64,000 bases of DNA from Patagioenas fasciata (Eukaryota; Chordata; Aves; Columbiformes; Columbidae): positions 68,126,552 through 68,190,551 of the forward strand of contig NC_092524.1 of NCBI RefSeq assembly GCF_037038585.1. Direction: 5' to 3'. Under the pieces are notes generated by a model. The model searched no databases. It was not told the origin of the DNA and was given only the letters and a program-made list of their open reading frames with translations. Position numbers and translations under genes: made by a program. This document shows positions 25,201-36,976 of the stretch, piece by piece; position 1 is the first letter of the stretch, and every line of letters begins with the position of its first letter.

Positions 25201-27589
25201 GATTTTAATTTCCGACTCTACTTTACTAACGCAACCGTTTCGTGAGTGGTTTTGTCGCCGTGTGTGTCGCTCGCCAGGTTGATCGCGCTGAGCTGCTGCC
25301 CTTGTGTGTTATGACCAAGGAAAAGCAAAAAGAAAAGATTATTTATTGAGGTCGGGTGGAAGTTAAAGAAGGAAGCAACACCCCCCCGCCCCATCCAAAA
25401 TGAACCGTTTTATTATTTGTCACCTTTGTATTTCTGATCGGCTCCGGAAAGCGATGCATGCTACGCACTTTTAAGCTTTTCCCTCATCGGATTTGTGTCT
25501 AGTTAAAATATTCCAGACTTTCCTTGAAGTTTATCTGCAAGTCAATTGCGGTTTGGTGTTTCTTTACTTCTTGTTTTATTTTTCCTGAGTTTGACACAAT
25601 CTCTCTCCCCCCCGCTCCATCCCCCGCAATGTCCCTTTTCGGGGTGCAAACCCAGAGGGATTGGCAAAGCTGTGGCACTTCGAGAAAGGGTCGGATTCGT
25701 TTTAAAATGCTGGAATGATTAAATAGGGGGGGGGGAAAAAAAGCCAAAACCTCTTTTGCCGAGCGTCTGGGAGAGGTTTGGCAGAGCCGTCACCTCCTTT
25801 GGGGAAGGGGGGTGTTTTGGTTTGTTTGTTTTGAAATATATATATATACATATATATAAAGACAGCATCTTCGCCTATATGAAATCAAGTTTCATAATTG
25901 GGGTATGAGGGTCTCGGGGGAGGAGATGAGAGGAGAGGATGGTGGAAGCATTTAGGGGGAATCTGCAGTTTGCCCAGCTCGTTTTGGAGCTGGACAAGTC
26001 CTAAAAATGATACCCCCGAGAGCAGAGAAAGTGAGGTCAGGGCTTGCACCTGAGGGAAGGTCTCATGTGTACCGGGGCGGGGGGGCGGGAATCGTGATAA
26101 ACACAACAAAACAACCCCCAAATCCAACAATAAAACAAACACCCCCTCCCCCAGAGCATTAAATCAAACAGCATTAAACAATAATTAAAAAAAAAAGGTC
26201 TTTGGGGATGCGGTGCGAGGGGGGTGCGTGGGGGGATCCACGCGTGGGGGCCGGTGCGGGGCGTCCCCCGGGGGCCGGTGCGGGAGGCTGGGGAAGGGGC
26301 GTGTGTCTGTGTGTCCCTGTGTCCGTGTGTGTGTGTCCGTGCTGATGAAAGGCGCTAATACTGCCAGTTTACATAATTTTTCTCTCCAGGCCGTGAAGTT
26401 ACCTTGATGAGCAGCTTTCTACAGCAATCAGATTATAGCTCCCAACCCAGATATTAAAATAACGGTTACAGTCCCATATCTCGCGTGTTGGCAAACTTGG
26501 AAGAAATGAAGGGGTCGGGGGATGAAGGGGGAGGGAGAGAAAGAACTAGAAAAAGGGTTTTGTACGAAAGAAGAAAAGAAAACCGCAGAGAAGCTTTAAA
26601 CTAGTCTTTCGTTTGTAACCTTTTACAACCTTTATTTCCCGTATATGAAAAGCTCCTTTTATTGAGACCCATAAAGAACTTTTTTTTTTACGCCCCCCCA
26701 CCCCCTTGGATTTTTAATTAGAGCCCATCAATTGCAGCCATATATATAGGAATCGATATAAAGTAATCCGTGGAGATGGGCTAAGGTTTTAATCGAAAAT
26801 CTTCTTTGCAGATCTTCTTTAGCCGCTGGCTGGTGGAGAAACAAATGTTCATTAAAAAAATACCCCCCGAAACCCCCAAAGCAGCCCCCCCAAGCAAACA
26901 AACCCACAATGCAGGAAACTTGCGAAAGCTCAGAAACCAACTGTTGTTACCATGTCAGATAAGAAATTACTCTTATGCTTAACTTCATTCTCCCTTGCAG
27001 GCAGTTCATTTTCACACCGGAAACTTTAAAACTAGCACCCAATATTACAGCTATTTTTATTTCCTTTCTTCGTTTATATATGGGAATGGTATTTTCCTTG
27101 TGGGAAGGGTCTGGTCTGTGCGCCCGTGAGTGTCTGTCTGTCTGTCTGTCCGGTAACAAAGATCCCACAAGTACAACACTGCGGGGAAATCCGGACACCG
27201 TCCCCTTGCAGCTTCTCAGGCTCACAAATATCGCACTAATTTTTTTTTTTCTTTTGCTTTCTCATTCTTTTTTTTCTCTTTCTTTCTCCCCCCTCCCCCT
27301 TTTTAAAGCGTTTTACATTCTGTAAAATTTAACTCTTTGCTTTCACGCGATGGCATATTTCTTTTTCAATGTAAAAAGAAAGGAGGAAAAATCCCAACTC
27401 CCCCAGTGCTCCCCCAACCTTCCTCCTTTCTAAAGAACTAGGGCTGTTTTTCTCCAGGGGAAGGAGGGGAGTGGAAGCTAAATATGAAACAATGCAAGCA
27501 GCTTCGGGTTTATTTTGGTAAATTAATTGTGAGACTATTCTGGCTCCTGTGTGTTTCTGCATGATTAAACTGCGCTATTTGTTCCCCAA
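22300..27589. other. Upstream flank of OTX2, non-coding
   Basis: No recognised gene and no CR1. Several blocks look like regulatory DNA: 22370-22480, 23190-23260, 24060-24140 (TAATCC at 24086-24091), 24420-24660, 26340-26480 and 26700-26830 (TAATCC at 26764-26769). GC-rich or T-rich chance frames are frequent. Confidence 0.5.
25836..25860 (+). repeat. Short (AT)n microsatellite
   Basis: An AT dinucleotide run broken once by ACATATAT. Confidence 0.85.
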
Positions 27590-28170
27590 AGCTGCACATT
27601 AGCAGAAAGTGCAAGTCTATTTTAAAGCATCATCCTCAGGTTTAATGTAAGCAAACTCGGCTGAGTGAAAAGTTTACCCCAGTAATTGCAGCTAAGAGTC
27701 GACTGTAGTTGTTTTAATCATTATTTTCTATCTGATAAGTGCGTTTTAAAGAATGGACTCTGCATTTTTTTAATCTGAAGGAAGGGAATCTGACCGTATT
27801 TGTACCCAACCTCGCGTCTTATCTGTATGAAATTTCAATTTATTTAAAAGCCTGGTATTTAATACACTACACGGGCCACATTTAGTTTAGACAAACCCCC
27901 TCTTGTACTTTCTCCGTAATCACGCCTAATGAAAACGTGGGATTTTCCCATTATTAAAAAAAAAAAAAAAAGTGAAAATATAATGCATCTTCATTAGGAA
28001 AATTGACTGCTGTGCTCAAGACAGTTCTTAATTGAAAAGGCAACCTATTTTAATGGTGTGGTTGAGGAGAAGATTACATACTTTATCCAAACACAAAGAC
28101 AATTAATAATGAGGACCAGGCTGCTGCCATTAACTCTAATGCAGTTACATCAATGTCAATGGAAGTTGTT
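27590..28170. promoter_or_regulatory. Candidate conserved non-coding element next to the upstream CpG block
   Basis: About 580 bp of non-repetitive AT-rich DNA is rich in homeodomain and HMG-type cores (TAATTG, TTAATCA, CATTAGG, ATTAATAATG). It has no open frame and no CR1, and directly abuts the CpG-rich block starting near 28190. The texture resembles vertebrate conserved non-coding elements. This is inferred and unverified. Confidence 0.35.
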
Positions 28171-28189
28171 CGTACCTGAACGGGGAAGG

Positions 28190-29610
28190 GGCTGCGCCCC
28201 GCAGCCCCTCCGCCCCGCCCGGCCACAGCTCAGCCCCTCTCGGGCTCCAGCAACACCCGGTACCGCCGCTTTTTCCACCGCTAAACCCAGCAGAATCGTC
28301 CCCACGGCTTCCCCCACCCCCCATTGTATATATATATTTTTAATTTTATTTTTTCTCGCGGCAGCACAACCCCAAGAAGTTGTGCGAATAAGGTTCGCCC
28401 CTGCCGCCTGCTTTAAAGGGATTTTTAAGAGCTGTCTAATTCAGGCTGTTTAAAAGCGTGACAATGCGGAGCGGTGGTAGCGCTTAAGCTGCAGTTTGCA
28501 AACGAATCCGTGCCCCACAGCCAAGGGAAAAGTCCTTTCTCCCCCTGCTCCTTTCCAGCGCTGCCAAGCGCCAGCGTTCGCCTGAGCGACGCCTTCGCTT
28601 AAGGCATTTCTTTGGGCTTAAAAAAAGAATGAATAAACTTTCATTTGCTCGATTTGCTGATAAGGTGTATTTATGCCGAGAGTTGGCGGTTGAGGGTCTG
28701 CTTTGTATTTTTCTCTATTTTCTTTCCCTAGGAGGGACCGCTCGGTCATGCCCCGTTCACCCGGAGCCGGGCGGTGTTTCCGCGGCTGCGGAGCGAGCCG
28801 GGGTGGGAAGCGCGGAGCGGTGCCGGGCGCTACGCGTCCTTCACCGACTTAAACAAAGTCCCGCTCAAACCCCCTCCCTGGGAAGCGAAGTTGATTCGAT
28901 AATTACAAATAAAATAATTAAATCAGAGCAGCGCAATTTCTCCCGAAAAAAAAATCCCTAAAATAAAAACCTACAACCGATAATCGATCCCCCCCCACCT
29001 CCCCGCGGCAAACCGCTTTCCCCCACCGTGGGCAACTTTCTGCAGATCTTTGTCCTGCACTGAGAGGGGGCCACCCCCAAGCCTGGAAAAGCAGAGCCGG
29101 TAACCCGGGGGGCTTTCCCACTTGGTTTTATTTTGGGGGGGCAAGGTGGAGGGCATGATTGCCAGCCGGGGTTCCTCATCCCCGCCCGGCCGGGCCAGTG
29201 CAGGGGGGTGAGTCCCGCTCAGCTGCATCCAATGGAGGAAAATAGGCTTTTTTGAGGGTGTTTTGTTGGTTTTGTTGGTGTTTTGTGCCTGCCCTGCCCG
29301 CGGTCCCGCCCGGTACTGGCATCGGGAGACAATGCGGCCGCTCGCTGCCCGGCTCCCGCACCCCCCACCCCGGTGGCCCCCGGGCCTAATCCCGGCTATT
29401 CCCCCTCCAGCCGCTTTTAATCTCCGCCGGGGGGAGGAGAGGAAGGAGCAGGGGGGTGGCAGCCCCGGTGCCGGTGCCCAGCGGCGCAGGCTGCCCGCCC
29501 CGGGCTCGGCCCCGCCGGGCGGCCGCCCCTCCCCGCCCCGCCCGCCCCCGCAGCTGCCGCCCCCGCCACCCCCCGGGGACGGGAGAGGTGGGGGTTCGGG
29601 CGGCCCCGTA
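28190..29610. promoter_or_regulatory. Second CpG-rich block upstream of OTX2
   Basis: CpG-dense DNA at about 28190-28310, 28740-28860 and 29280-29610, the last with several CCCCGCCCCGCCC SP1-type boxes, lies 6-7 kb upstream of the probable OTX2 5' exon. No coding frame is convincing here: the 172-codon plus-strand frame at 29263 is Pro/Gly/Arg-rich GC-skew translation. It could be an alternative upstream OTX2 promoter, the start of a non-coding opposite-strand transcript as known beside mammalian OTX2, or a distal CpG island. Confidence 0.5.
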
Positions 29611-29619
29611 TGGGATACG

Positions 29620-29777
29620 GTGGGTGGATGGATGGGCAGTGCCCGGCCACTCTCACGGACGGACAGATGGACAAGGCTGTGCCCAGCATCCCCTCACAGA
29701 CAGGCAGATATAGTAGAGCGTGGCTGCCTTCCCCGACAGACAGACGTTGAATCTCCCCTCTCAGACAGACAGACATC
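29620..29777 (+). repeat. GACA-anchored minisatellite, left part
   Basis: GACGGACAGATGGACAAG, CACAGACAGGCAGATA, CCCGACAGACAGACG and CTCAGACAGACAGACATC recur every 40-50 bp with similar spacers (GTGGCTGCCTTCC, GCTGTGCCCAGC). It is interrupted at its right end by a CR1. Confidence 0.7.
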
Positions 29778-30120
29778 ATAGACTCATAGAACATCCTGAG
29801 TTGGAAGGGACCCACAAGGATCATGGAGTCCAACTGCTGTCCCTGCACAGGACACCCCACAGCTCACACCATGTGTCTGAGGACGTTGTCCAGTCTCTTC
29901 TTGAACACTGTCAGGTTGGGACCGTGACACCTCCCTGGGAGCCTGTTCAGTGTCCAGCACCTCTGGGTGAAGAACCTTTTCCTCATGTCCAACTGACCCT
30001 CCCCTGGAACATCTTCCTGCCATTCCCTTGGGTTCTGTCATTGGTTGCCGGAGGAATCAGTGCCTGCCATTCCTCCTCCCCTTGCGAGAAAAGTAGACTG
30101 CGATGAGGTCTCCCTGCATG
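29778..30120 (-). mobile_element. CR1 LINE fragment inserted in a GACA minisatellite
   Basis: Reversed tail CATAGACTCATAGAACATCC, then GGAAGGGACCCACAAGGATC, ACACTGTCAGGTTGGGACCG and CTCATGTCCAACTGACCCTC, are diagnostic of a CR1 subfamily. GACA-rich repeat lies on both sides, so the copy interrupts that repeat. Confidence 0.88.
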
Positions 30121-30139
30121 ATGTTAGGATGGGCAGAGC

Positions 30140-30420
30140 AGTGTCCATCCATCTCTTCCAGACAGACAGACAGACGGACAGACAGCTGTGGCCCACCAGC
30201 CCACGCAGATGAGAGCTGCTTGGGTTGAGTCCACCCTGGTGAGCAGAGCTGGGGACAAGCCCAAGTGGGGCCAGGCTAATCCCCAGACAGACAGACAGAC
30301 AGACGGGGCCATGCCCTGCTCACTCCACCTGGCAAGGGGGTGCCCTCCTAAATCCCAGGCAGACCAGGTGGAGCATGGCTAATCCTTAGGCAGAGACGGG
30401 CAGCGGCTGGTGCAAGCAGG
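30140..30420 (+). repeat. GACA-anchored minisatellite, right part
   Basis: (CAGA)n tracts at about 30160-30186 and 30285-30305 and a decayed GGCAGAGACGGGCAG near 30390 are joined by spacers such as GTGGGGCCAGGCTAATCCCC and GTGGAGCATGGCTAATCCTT, which resemble each other and the spacers left of the CR1. Confidence 0.65.
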
Positions 30421-32729
30421 CAGGGCTGGCTTCCACAGAGCCGTGGGTTGGACCAGGAACACCCGGTCACATTCAACTGGTTGTTGGACAAACAGACCAA
30501 ACATCATCCTGCTGGGTTTCTGCTGGGAGAGGCAGAGCCCGACCAGATCTCACAGGAAAAGAGGAGTTAACATGTCCGTGGCCATGACAGTGGGGGATTT
30601 TCCTACCTGTGGAAAAAAACCCAAACACGTTGCGATTTCCTTCGCTGTGCAGGCAGAGAGAGGCAGAGCGCTGGGTTCCAAGCTGGCTGTGGCCTTTAGG
30701 AACTACCCTAACATTCACAGTCACAGATAAAAAGAAAGTTCCTGCTGGTTCCCTTCCAGACAAATGAGCCTGGCCGGGTCTCTTTGCTCTTTAGCAGCAT
30801 CTGTCCACCCTCTGCACCTGATTCCTTCCAGGAGCCTTTCATCTCCCTCCCCTGCCTGCTCCCAGAGCCCCGGCTGATCTGCCCGCGGGCTTAATGGGAC
30901 AGGAGGATGCGAGTCCCCTGGGATGCTCTGTGCCCACCTCCTCTTTCTCATCTTGGCTCGCTGGAGCACTGCTCTTCCCCTCTCTCCTGTACCTACTCAG
31001 ATGGCGAAGGGATTTTTGGTGGGAAGAGAGGAGTTTCTGGAGCTTTTATTTACCTGTCCGGAGACAGCCGTGCTAGAAGCTGTCTCCTTATTTCTCTGAA
31101 GTCTGTCCCTGTGCGGGGAACGTTGATGACACGCCGATTTATGTCTGTGCCTAAGAAGCAGAGCTCGAACCAGACTCATCAGGATTTTCCGTGGAAGTGT
31201 GCCTGCCTTCTGTGTTTATTTTCGTGCTGATGATGTAGGTAAATGTGACATCAACAGGTTGTCGAATAGGAAAACAAACCTCCTTTTTGTGTGCACTCAC
31301 TGATAAACACTGCGATGAGACCCTTTGGCAGGAGGTTTGCCTGGAAAAAGAAATGCCTTCTGGGTGGATTTCTAGTCATTTCTTAGCCGTGTCCTGTCCC
31401 CACACGATGCTGTGGCACGGGGTTCAAATCAGCTGTCTGAACGTGGTTATCAGGAGCATCTGAGATGCCCTCAAGTCCCTGAGACACCCGTGCAGCCTTG
31501 GTGGGTCTGGCAGAGGACTTGCAGGAGATCTGTGTCCCCTGGGCTCAGCAGCTGGAGACCAGCTGGGACACCAGGGGACATCTCAGGACACCGGTATTTA
31601 GGCAACAAAGCCACATTTGCAGTCTGAGCTGCTCTAACCTGTGACCGTCAGTTCTTCAGCTCCTTCCTGGTACATAATGATGCCTTCATTAGAGTTTTTT
31701 TCATCCACAGCTGAAATGCAGGAGCCTGTAAATAACACGACCCTGCCCACATATTTTCCCACTCACTGTGAGCGTTTCTTGGTGTTTTATTTAGATGGAC
31801 CAGCGACATGGCTGCCACGATGCGGCATCTTGATTGACACAGCAACATTGAACACCAAGAGGGGTTTGAGTTCAGGACGTGCCGATAACCCAGTTAGTGA
31901 GAGCAGAATCCTCAGGTGTCTTGGCTTGGCCACCGATCTTGCTTGTTGGTGTCTACCTCGGAGAGTATTTTGTGCAGAATCTGTGGCTGGAGAATATTCT
32001 CCAAGCCTTAAAGTTCTTCTCTTCCTACATGTAAACCCAGTACCATCAGGATGAGGTATAGGTTAGAGCATAGATACAATATTTTGGTAGTTATTTGAAG
32101 AACAGGTGAGCGTGGGGCTGGCTACATGAGTTCATTTGAGAGGAGCTGTGACCAATGCTCTGGCTTGTGCTTCTGCTCAGGTTCTCTGGGCAGTGCTGGG
32201 ACCAGGGCTGGTGCAAAGGCAGTGGTGAAAGGGCAGAAAGCAGCTCTTCAGCCCTGTCTGTGGCTGGGAGGAGAAGGATGGAGCAGTGATGGAGATCGGC
32301 ACAGCACTCATGAGTCCTGCATGTGAGGAGAGTCCTTGGGGCTGGTGCCTGTGTGTGCAGGAAGGTGGAGTTGGCTGGAGCAGCATTGTCCGGCTGGGAC
32401 TTGCTGAGCCACAAGTCTCTTCCTTGCATTGCTTTTGAGGAAAAGCAGAGTACTTATTTTCATACCATCAGCTCAAGCTCTTATCTTTAGTGAAACATCT
32501 AGGAAAGCAGTAACTTCAGCCCCATTTTGCCCCCTGTAATACTTTGCTTTTAGCCCCAGCATGTTTTTCTTGTCTAGTGCTTTGATTTTGGGCTATTCAC
32601 AGGTGTTGGATTCCCACCTGAGCTTGGAGCTGGGAGTAGGTTTCTATAGCTCCATATTTATGGCATTTGCTGTGATTTAGTCTATACGGTTAATGAATCA
32701 GAATGAGTTGCAGTCTTTTCTTTAGTCTG
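30421..32729. other. Gene-free DNA, possible block at 31670-31850
   Basis: No gene recognised. About 31670-31850 is non-repetitive and contains TGATTGACAC at 31831-31840, the same TALE-type decamer as near the OTX2 promoter. Confidence 0.45.
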
Positions 32730-33000
32730 TAGAATCACAGAATATCTTAGGTTGGAAAAGACCTTTAAGATCATTGAGTCCAACTGCTAACCTAACACCG
32801 CAAAGCCCACCAATAAACCATGTCCCTAAGAACCCCATCGATATGACTTTCAAAGCCCTCCAGGGATGGTGACTCCAGCACTGCCCTGGGCAGCCTGTTC
32901 CAATGCTCCACAGCCCTTTCCAAAAACAAATTCCTCCCAATATCTAATCTGAACCTCCCCTGGTGCAACTTGAGGCTGTTTCTTCTTATCCTATGTAGCA
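32730..33000 (-). mobile_element. CR1 LINE fragment, 5'-truncated
   Basis: AGAATCACAGAATATCTTAG begins the reversed 3' end, followed by GGTTGGAAAAGACCTTTAAG and the CACTGCCCTGGGCAGCCTGT and CTGAACCTCCCCTGGTGCAA segments. It closely resembles the copy at 730. Frame 33022-32792 on the minus strand (RRNSLKLHQGRFRLDIGRNL) is CR1 ORF2 carboxy end. Confidence 0.92.
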
Positions 33001-34596
33001 GAGTCACAGGGTACATCCGCAATTTATTTTACTGAAATACAACTTTTCAACATTTTTGATGTAAGCATTACCAAGAAATGCAAATTATAGTATAATATTA
33101 TAATTGCTCAACTCAACTTACTGCATTTCTTTATTAAAGAAACACCGCAAGAGGAAGAATGCCAATCCTTTCACATAACTAAGAATTTTTAAATCGGAGC
33201 ACATTTTTAAATAAAATACCTTATTTTCATACTATCCTCTTGTACTGTGGATAGTTTCAGCCTCTGTGCTTGGATTAATTGTTACAGGAGTTATTGTCTA
33301 AAGCCTATTAGAAAAAAAATAAAGAACTAATATAAACACCACCGGCTGTATTTTACCCTGTACTAGTCATTCAGAAAAGCTTTCTAGTGTGAGATGCACA
33401 AATTATTATTGATGAAACACAAGACTCTTAACAATCCAGCTTTTTTGCATGTACTAAAGTCACAAATCCAAGTCCATTTACTAAAGTAAATAGACGTACA
33501 GGCAGTTTCTCAGGTGGATGAGCTGATTTTGCAGCCCAAGTGGGCCTTTGTTTCGAGGAAAAATATTCCTGACGGAAATAGGTGTCTCTGTGTTCCCATA
33601 AAGACCGTTTTCTTATCACAGCCCTAAGCCTGGGAAGTTCGTACATTTTTGCTTCAAAGGTGGCCATTTTGTCAAACTTATGCATAACTCAAAGTCTTGA
33701 AGGAAAAAATCAGCCTGGAATGGAAATGACAAAATAGTTTTGGGAAATGCAATTGGGGAGGTTAAAAAATGTGGACAAGGATTTTACGGACTGTAAAAAA
33801 AAGAAAGTCTGATCAATAATCAGGTATTTATGGGTGAGCTGGTAAAAGAACTTCATGCAGAATTAAGCTCTAGTTATTACTCTGGATATTACTAAATGCT
33901 CAATTATCATTAGTTATGGAATTATCTATCATTTGAATACCTTGGCAGTGCTAATGAATTAATTCACACCACACCTGATGATACAGGGATGTTTTATCTC
34001 CAGTTTGCATGGGAGAAACTGTCCGATAAATGAAGGTCAAGCAAAAATCTTGTGGTCTGGTGCCTCAACCGCTTTTCACATACATGCTGACACCCCTTTT
34101 TTTCAGGCTTCTTACTGCTTGTCTTCAAAATCCAAGGAAATAACACTCACAGCATCTTCTAGAGAAGGAATTTTAAATGACGCTTCCACAGTTTTTGATG
34201 AAGCACCGTTTACGTGGTTTAGAGACCCATAGAGAAACGGGCAAATGGACAAATCCACATGATGTCCCAAAGTGTTAAATTTTGCTCAGGTTGAACCGAA
34301 AGATGTGTAAAAACTCATGTGGCTACACATCTGAGGCTGAGCAAAAGTGTAAGGTGCTCATTGCAATAGCGAGCATCACCAACATTTGCAAAGAGTTGCT
34401 CTTGCCCTCTGCTCTCCTCATGGTGCTGGACTTCCAGGGAGCTCTGTTGCAAGTATTATACAAGACCATCCAGCTTAATTTGGCTTCTTGTCTTAATTAG
34501 AACCAGCTGTGTTTAGATGAGCCAGTTCCCTTGCTGGGAGCCAAAGAATTGCAAATTTATACTCTGGAAAGTTCTCATCCCCAGTACATAGGATAT
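33001..34596. other. Gene-free AT-rich DNA with candidate regulatory blocks
   Basis: 33400-33700 and 33800-33990 are single-copy-looking, with dense TAAT/ATTA cores. No coding gene is recognised. Confidence 0.45.
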
Positions 34597-34677
34597 CAGA
34601 ATTAACAGAATTAATATAAGAATTAATATTATTAATATAATTAATTAAAAATATAAGGATTAATTTAAGAATTAATT
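34597..34677 (+). repeat. ATTAAT-rich degenerate tandem repeat
   Basis: AGAATTAACAGAATTAATA, AAGAATTAATATTATTAAT, AAGGATTAATTTAAGAATTA: imperfect units of about 10-12 bp ending exactly where the CR1 at 34678 begins. Confidence 0.7.
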
Positions 34678-34848
34678 GAACAGGCTGCCCAGAGAAGCGG
34701 TGGAGTCACCATCCCTGGAGGTGTTTAAAAGATGCGTAGATGAGGTTCTTAGGGACATGGTTTAGAGGTGGACTGGGCAGTGTTGGGTGAACGGTTGGAA
34801 TAAATGACCTTAAAGGTCTTTTCCAACCAAAATAATTCTATGAATAGC
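34678..34848 (+). mobile_element. CR1 LINE fragment, short 3' end
   Basis: Plus-strand GAACAGGCTGCCCAGAGAAG through GGTCTTTTCCAACCAAAATA to ATTCTATGAA. About 170 bp of the canonical CR1 3' UTR. It directly follows an ATTAAT-rich repeat. Confidence 0.92.
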
Positions 34849-36945
34849 CTTGGGAGTTTCCCCCTTTCACTGAAATATTTTCTTCTTCCCCTTATGCACT
34901 AATATTACCAACATCTTTATGTTGAAAGGGAAAAATTGTATCTCAGGGTATATGGTGTCTCAGGGAATATGGCAGCTGCGGCTGTGGAAATGGCACTGGA
35001 CGTGCCCTCCTCTTCAATCCATTTTTTGCCTGTATGTGTGGCTTGGGAGAGGAAAGGAGAAACTAGATTCCAAGTTTATTAAAACCAACAGAAATATTGC
35101 AGCATGGATCAAATACTTTCAAGGGTTTGTCCCGAAGAAATATTTATAAATCCATCAAAAGCCAGTTTGTACATCAATTATTCTGTGTTTCCTCACTGTT
35201 TTGGTAAAATCAGGTTTTACACTTGCCTTTCTATAGTCTCTAGTCTTCAAACTCACTTATCTCTTTTTTCCTCCTTATTTTCCCCTTTAAGCCCTCCATG
35301 CTGAATCATTAAAAGGCCTTAAACCACCTGGGAATGGCTCTGACTCCCCAGATCCTCCTCCTGTGATTTCCCTAAGTGATCACCTGGTCCATAGCTGAGA
35401 TTTCCCCTTTTTCTACAGCACCACAGACAAGCCTGAGCCTGAACTTTCATCCCAAACTGACTCTTGTAAGGATACTTCTTAGAAAACTCATCTGGTACCA
35501 AGACGTTCATCTGCTCTGGAGTTGAACTTCCAACTTTTTCTTCTCTGGAGCTGACACAGAAAGGAGCTGAAGGGCTGATGGAAAGGTTGGTGCATGAATC
35601 TTAAATCCTTCAGTAGTATTTTGAGCACCTTATGTATGGATCTGGGTGAATAATGCTTTTGTTTTGCTTTATTTTGTGACTGAAGCACGGAGCAGGATAA
35701 AAGTGGACTATCTGCAACTGAAAACAGATATTTTATTCAGATTTTGCAGATAATTGAGAAATCCTTGGAAATGTGCTTTTGAATCAATCACAGACATTGT
35801 GCTTAGCTGACATAAAGGATTTTAATTTTAAGGTGTTTAATTCCTTTCTGTAGACTATTTTTTGATAGAAAAATGCTATTTTAAAAGCAAAATAAAAGTT
35901 TAATTTAGAAGAAGTAAAAAAAAAGAAGCAGAACACTGGCATTTTAAGAATAAAGCCTTAAAACAACACCCACGTTAATTAAGACTTTTTTACTTTATAA
36001 ATTTCGCCCACATTCGTGAATAATTTTGGATGGCACGATACTCAAATTTTCAGTGAACTTGCTGTCTATCAAGAAATAAAATAATAGCTTGGTTCTTCCC
36101 ACATGCTGTGACATCCCTTAATTCCTTAATTGCTTTCATATGAGCAGGTTTGGGTTGTGTTTTTGTATGAGTCTGCTGTCATTGTTTCAGTGGTAGGAGG
36201 TGGGTGAAGAAGGGAGGGAGCAGGTGTGTGCAGAAACCCGTATCCCCTGCCCAGAGCGTGGCTTTGATGCTGGTGTCTGGCTCTAGAAATCACCACCTGC
36301 AGTTGTGTTGGTGACAGTGCAAGAAGGGACACATTCACCTTCCCCGGTGTGAACAGGTAAAGCTTTTGCAAAAAGAAAAATAGTCCGAAAAAATCTCTTG
36401 ATTAACCAGTGATTCATAAAAATGTGACTAGGTTAAGCGTCAGGCAGGTTTTTGCTAATACCGACAGCCTTAAATTCGCAGGCAAGTGATTTTTGGTCGT
36501 CCTTCTGCATGGGTGTGAGCTGTGGCTCATGGGGTACTTTGAGGGTGGGCACAGGAGAATGTGCTTGTTTGGCCATAACATGTTGAGGAGCACGAGCAAG
36601 CAGAGACAACCAGTGGTGGGGTTTGATGTTGAGATTTATGCACCTTCCAAGCTGTGCGTCCGAAGCAAACTCAATTGAGACAAGGACGGAGCAACCCACA
36701 CAGTCCATAAGCAGCTTCCCCACCCAAGGGCAATTGCATTGTGGCCAGTGTGGTCATCTGTTCCCTTTGCCAGGGAGCCAGATGCTGCTACTTGGAAGAA
36801 CCTCATCCACAGCTTGCTGCTGGGCTCCCGTGATTGCCAACCAAAGAGCAGCGATGTAGCGTGTTGGGATGACTGGGATCCCAGCATCCCACTACAATTT
36901 CTCCCCCCTGTCTTTTGATAATGTTATTTAAAATTAAAGATGTTA

Positions 36946-36976
<31 letters not shown>

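Noticed and set aside
29263-29781. 172-codon plus-strand frame in the second CpG block
   Set aside because: Pro/Gly/Arg-rich, runs into the GACA repeat, no recognised domain.
29640-30310. CRISPR-like array from regularly spaced GACA words
   Set aside because: Spacers resemble each other, repeats are simple tetranucleotides, and the genome is vertebrate; it is a minisatellite.
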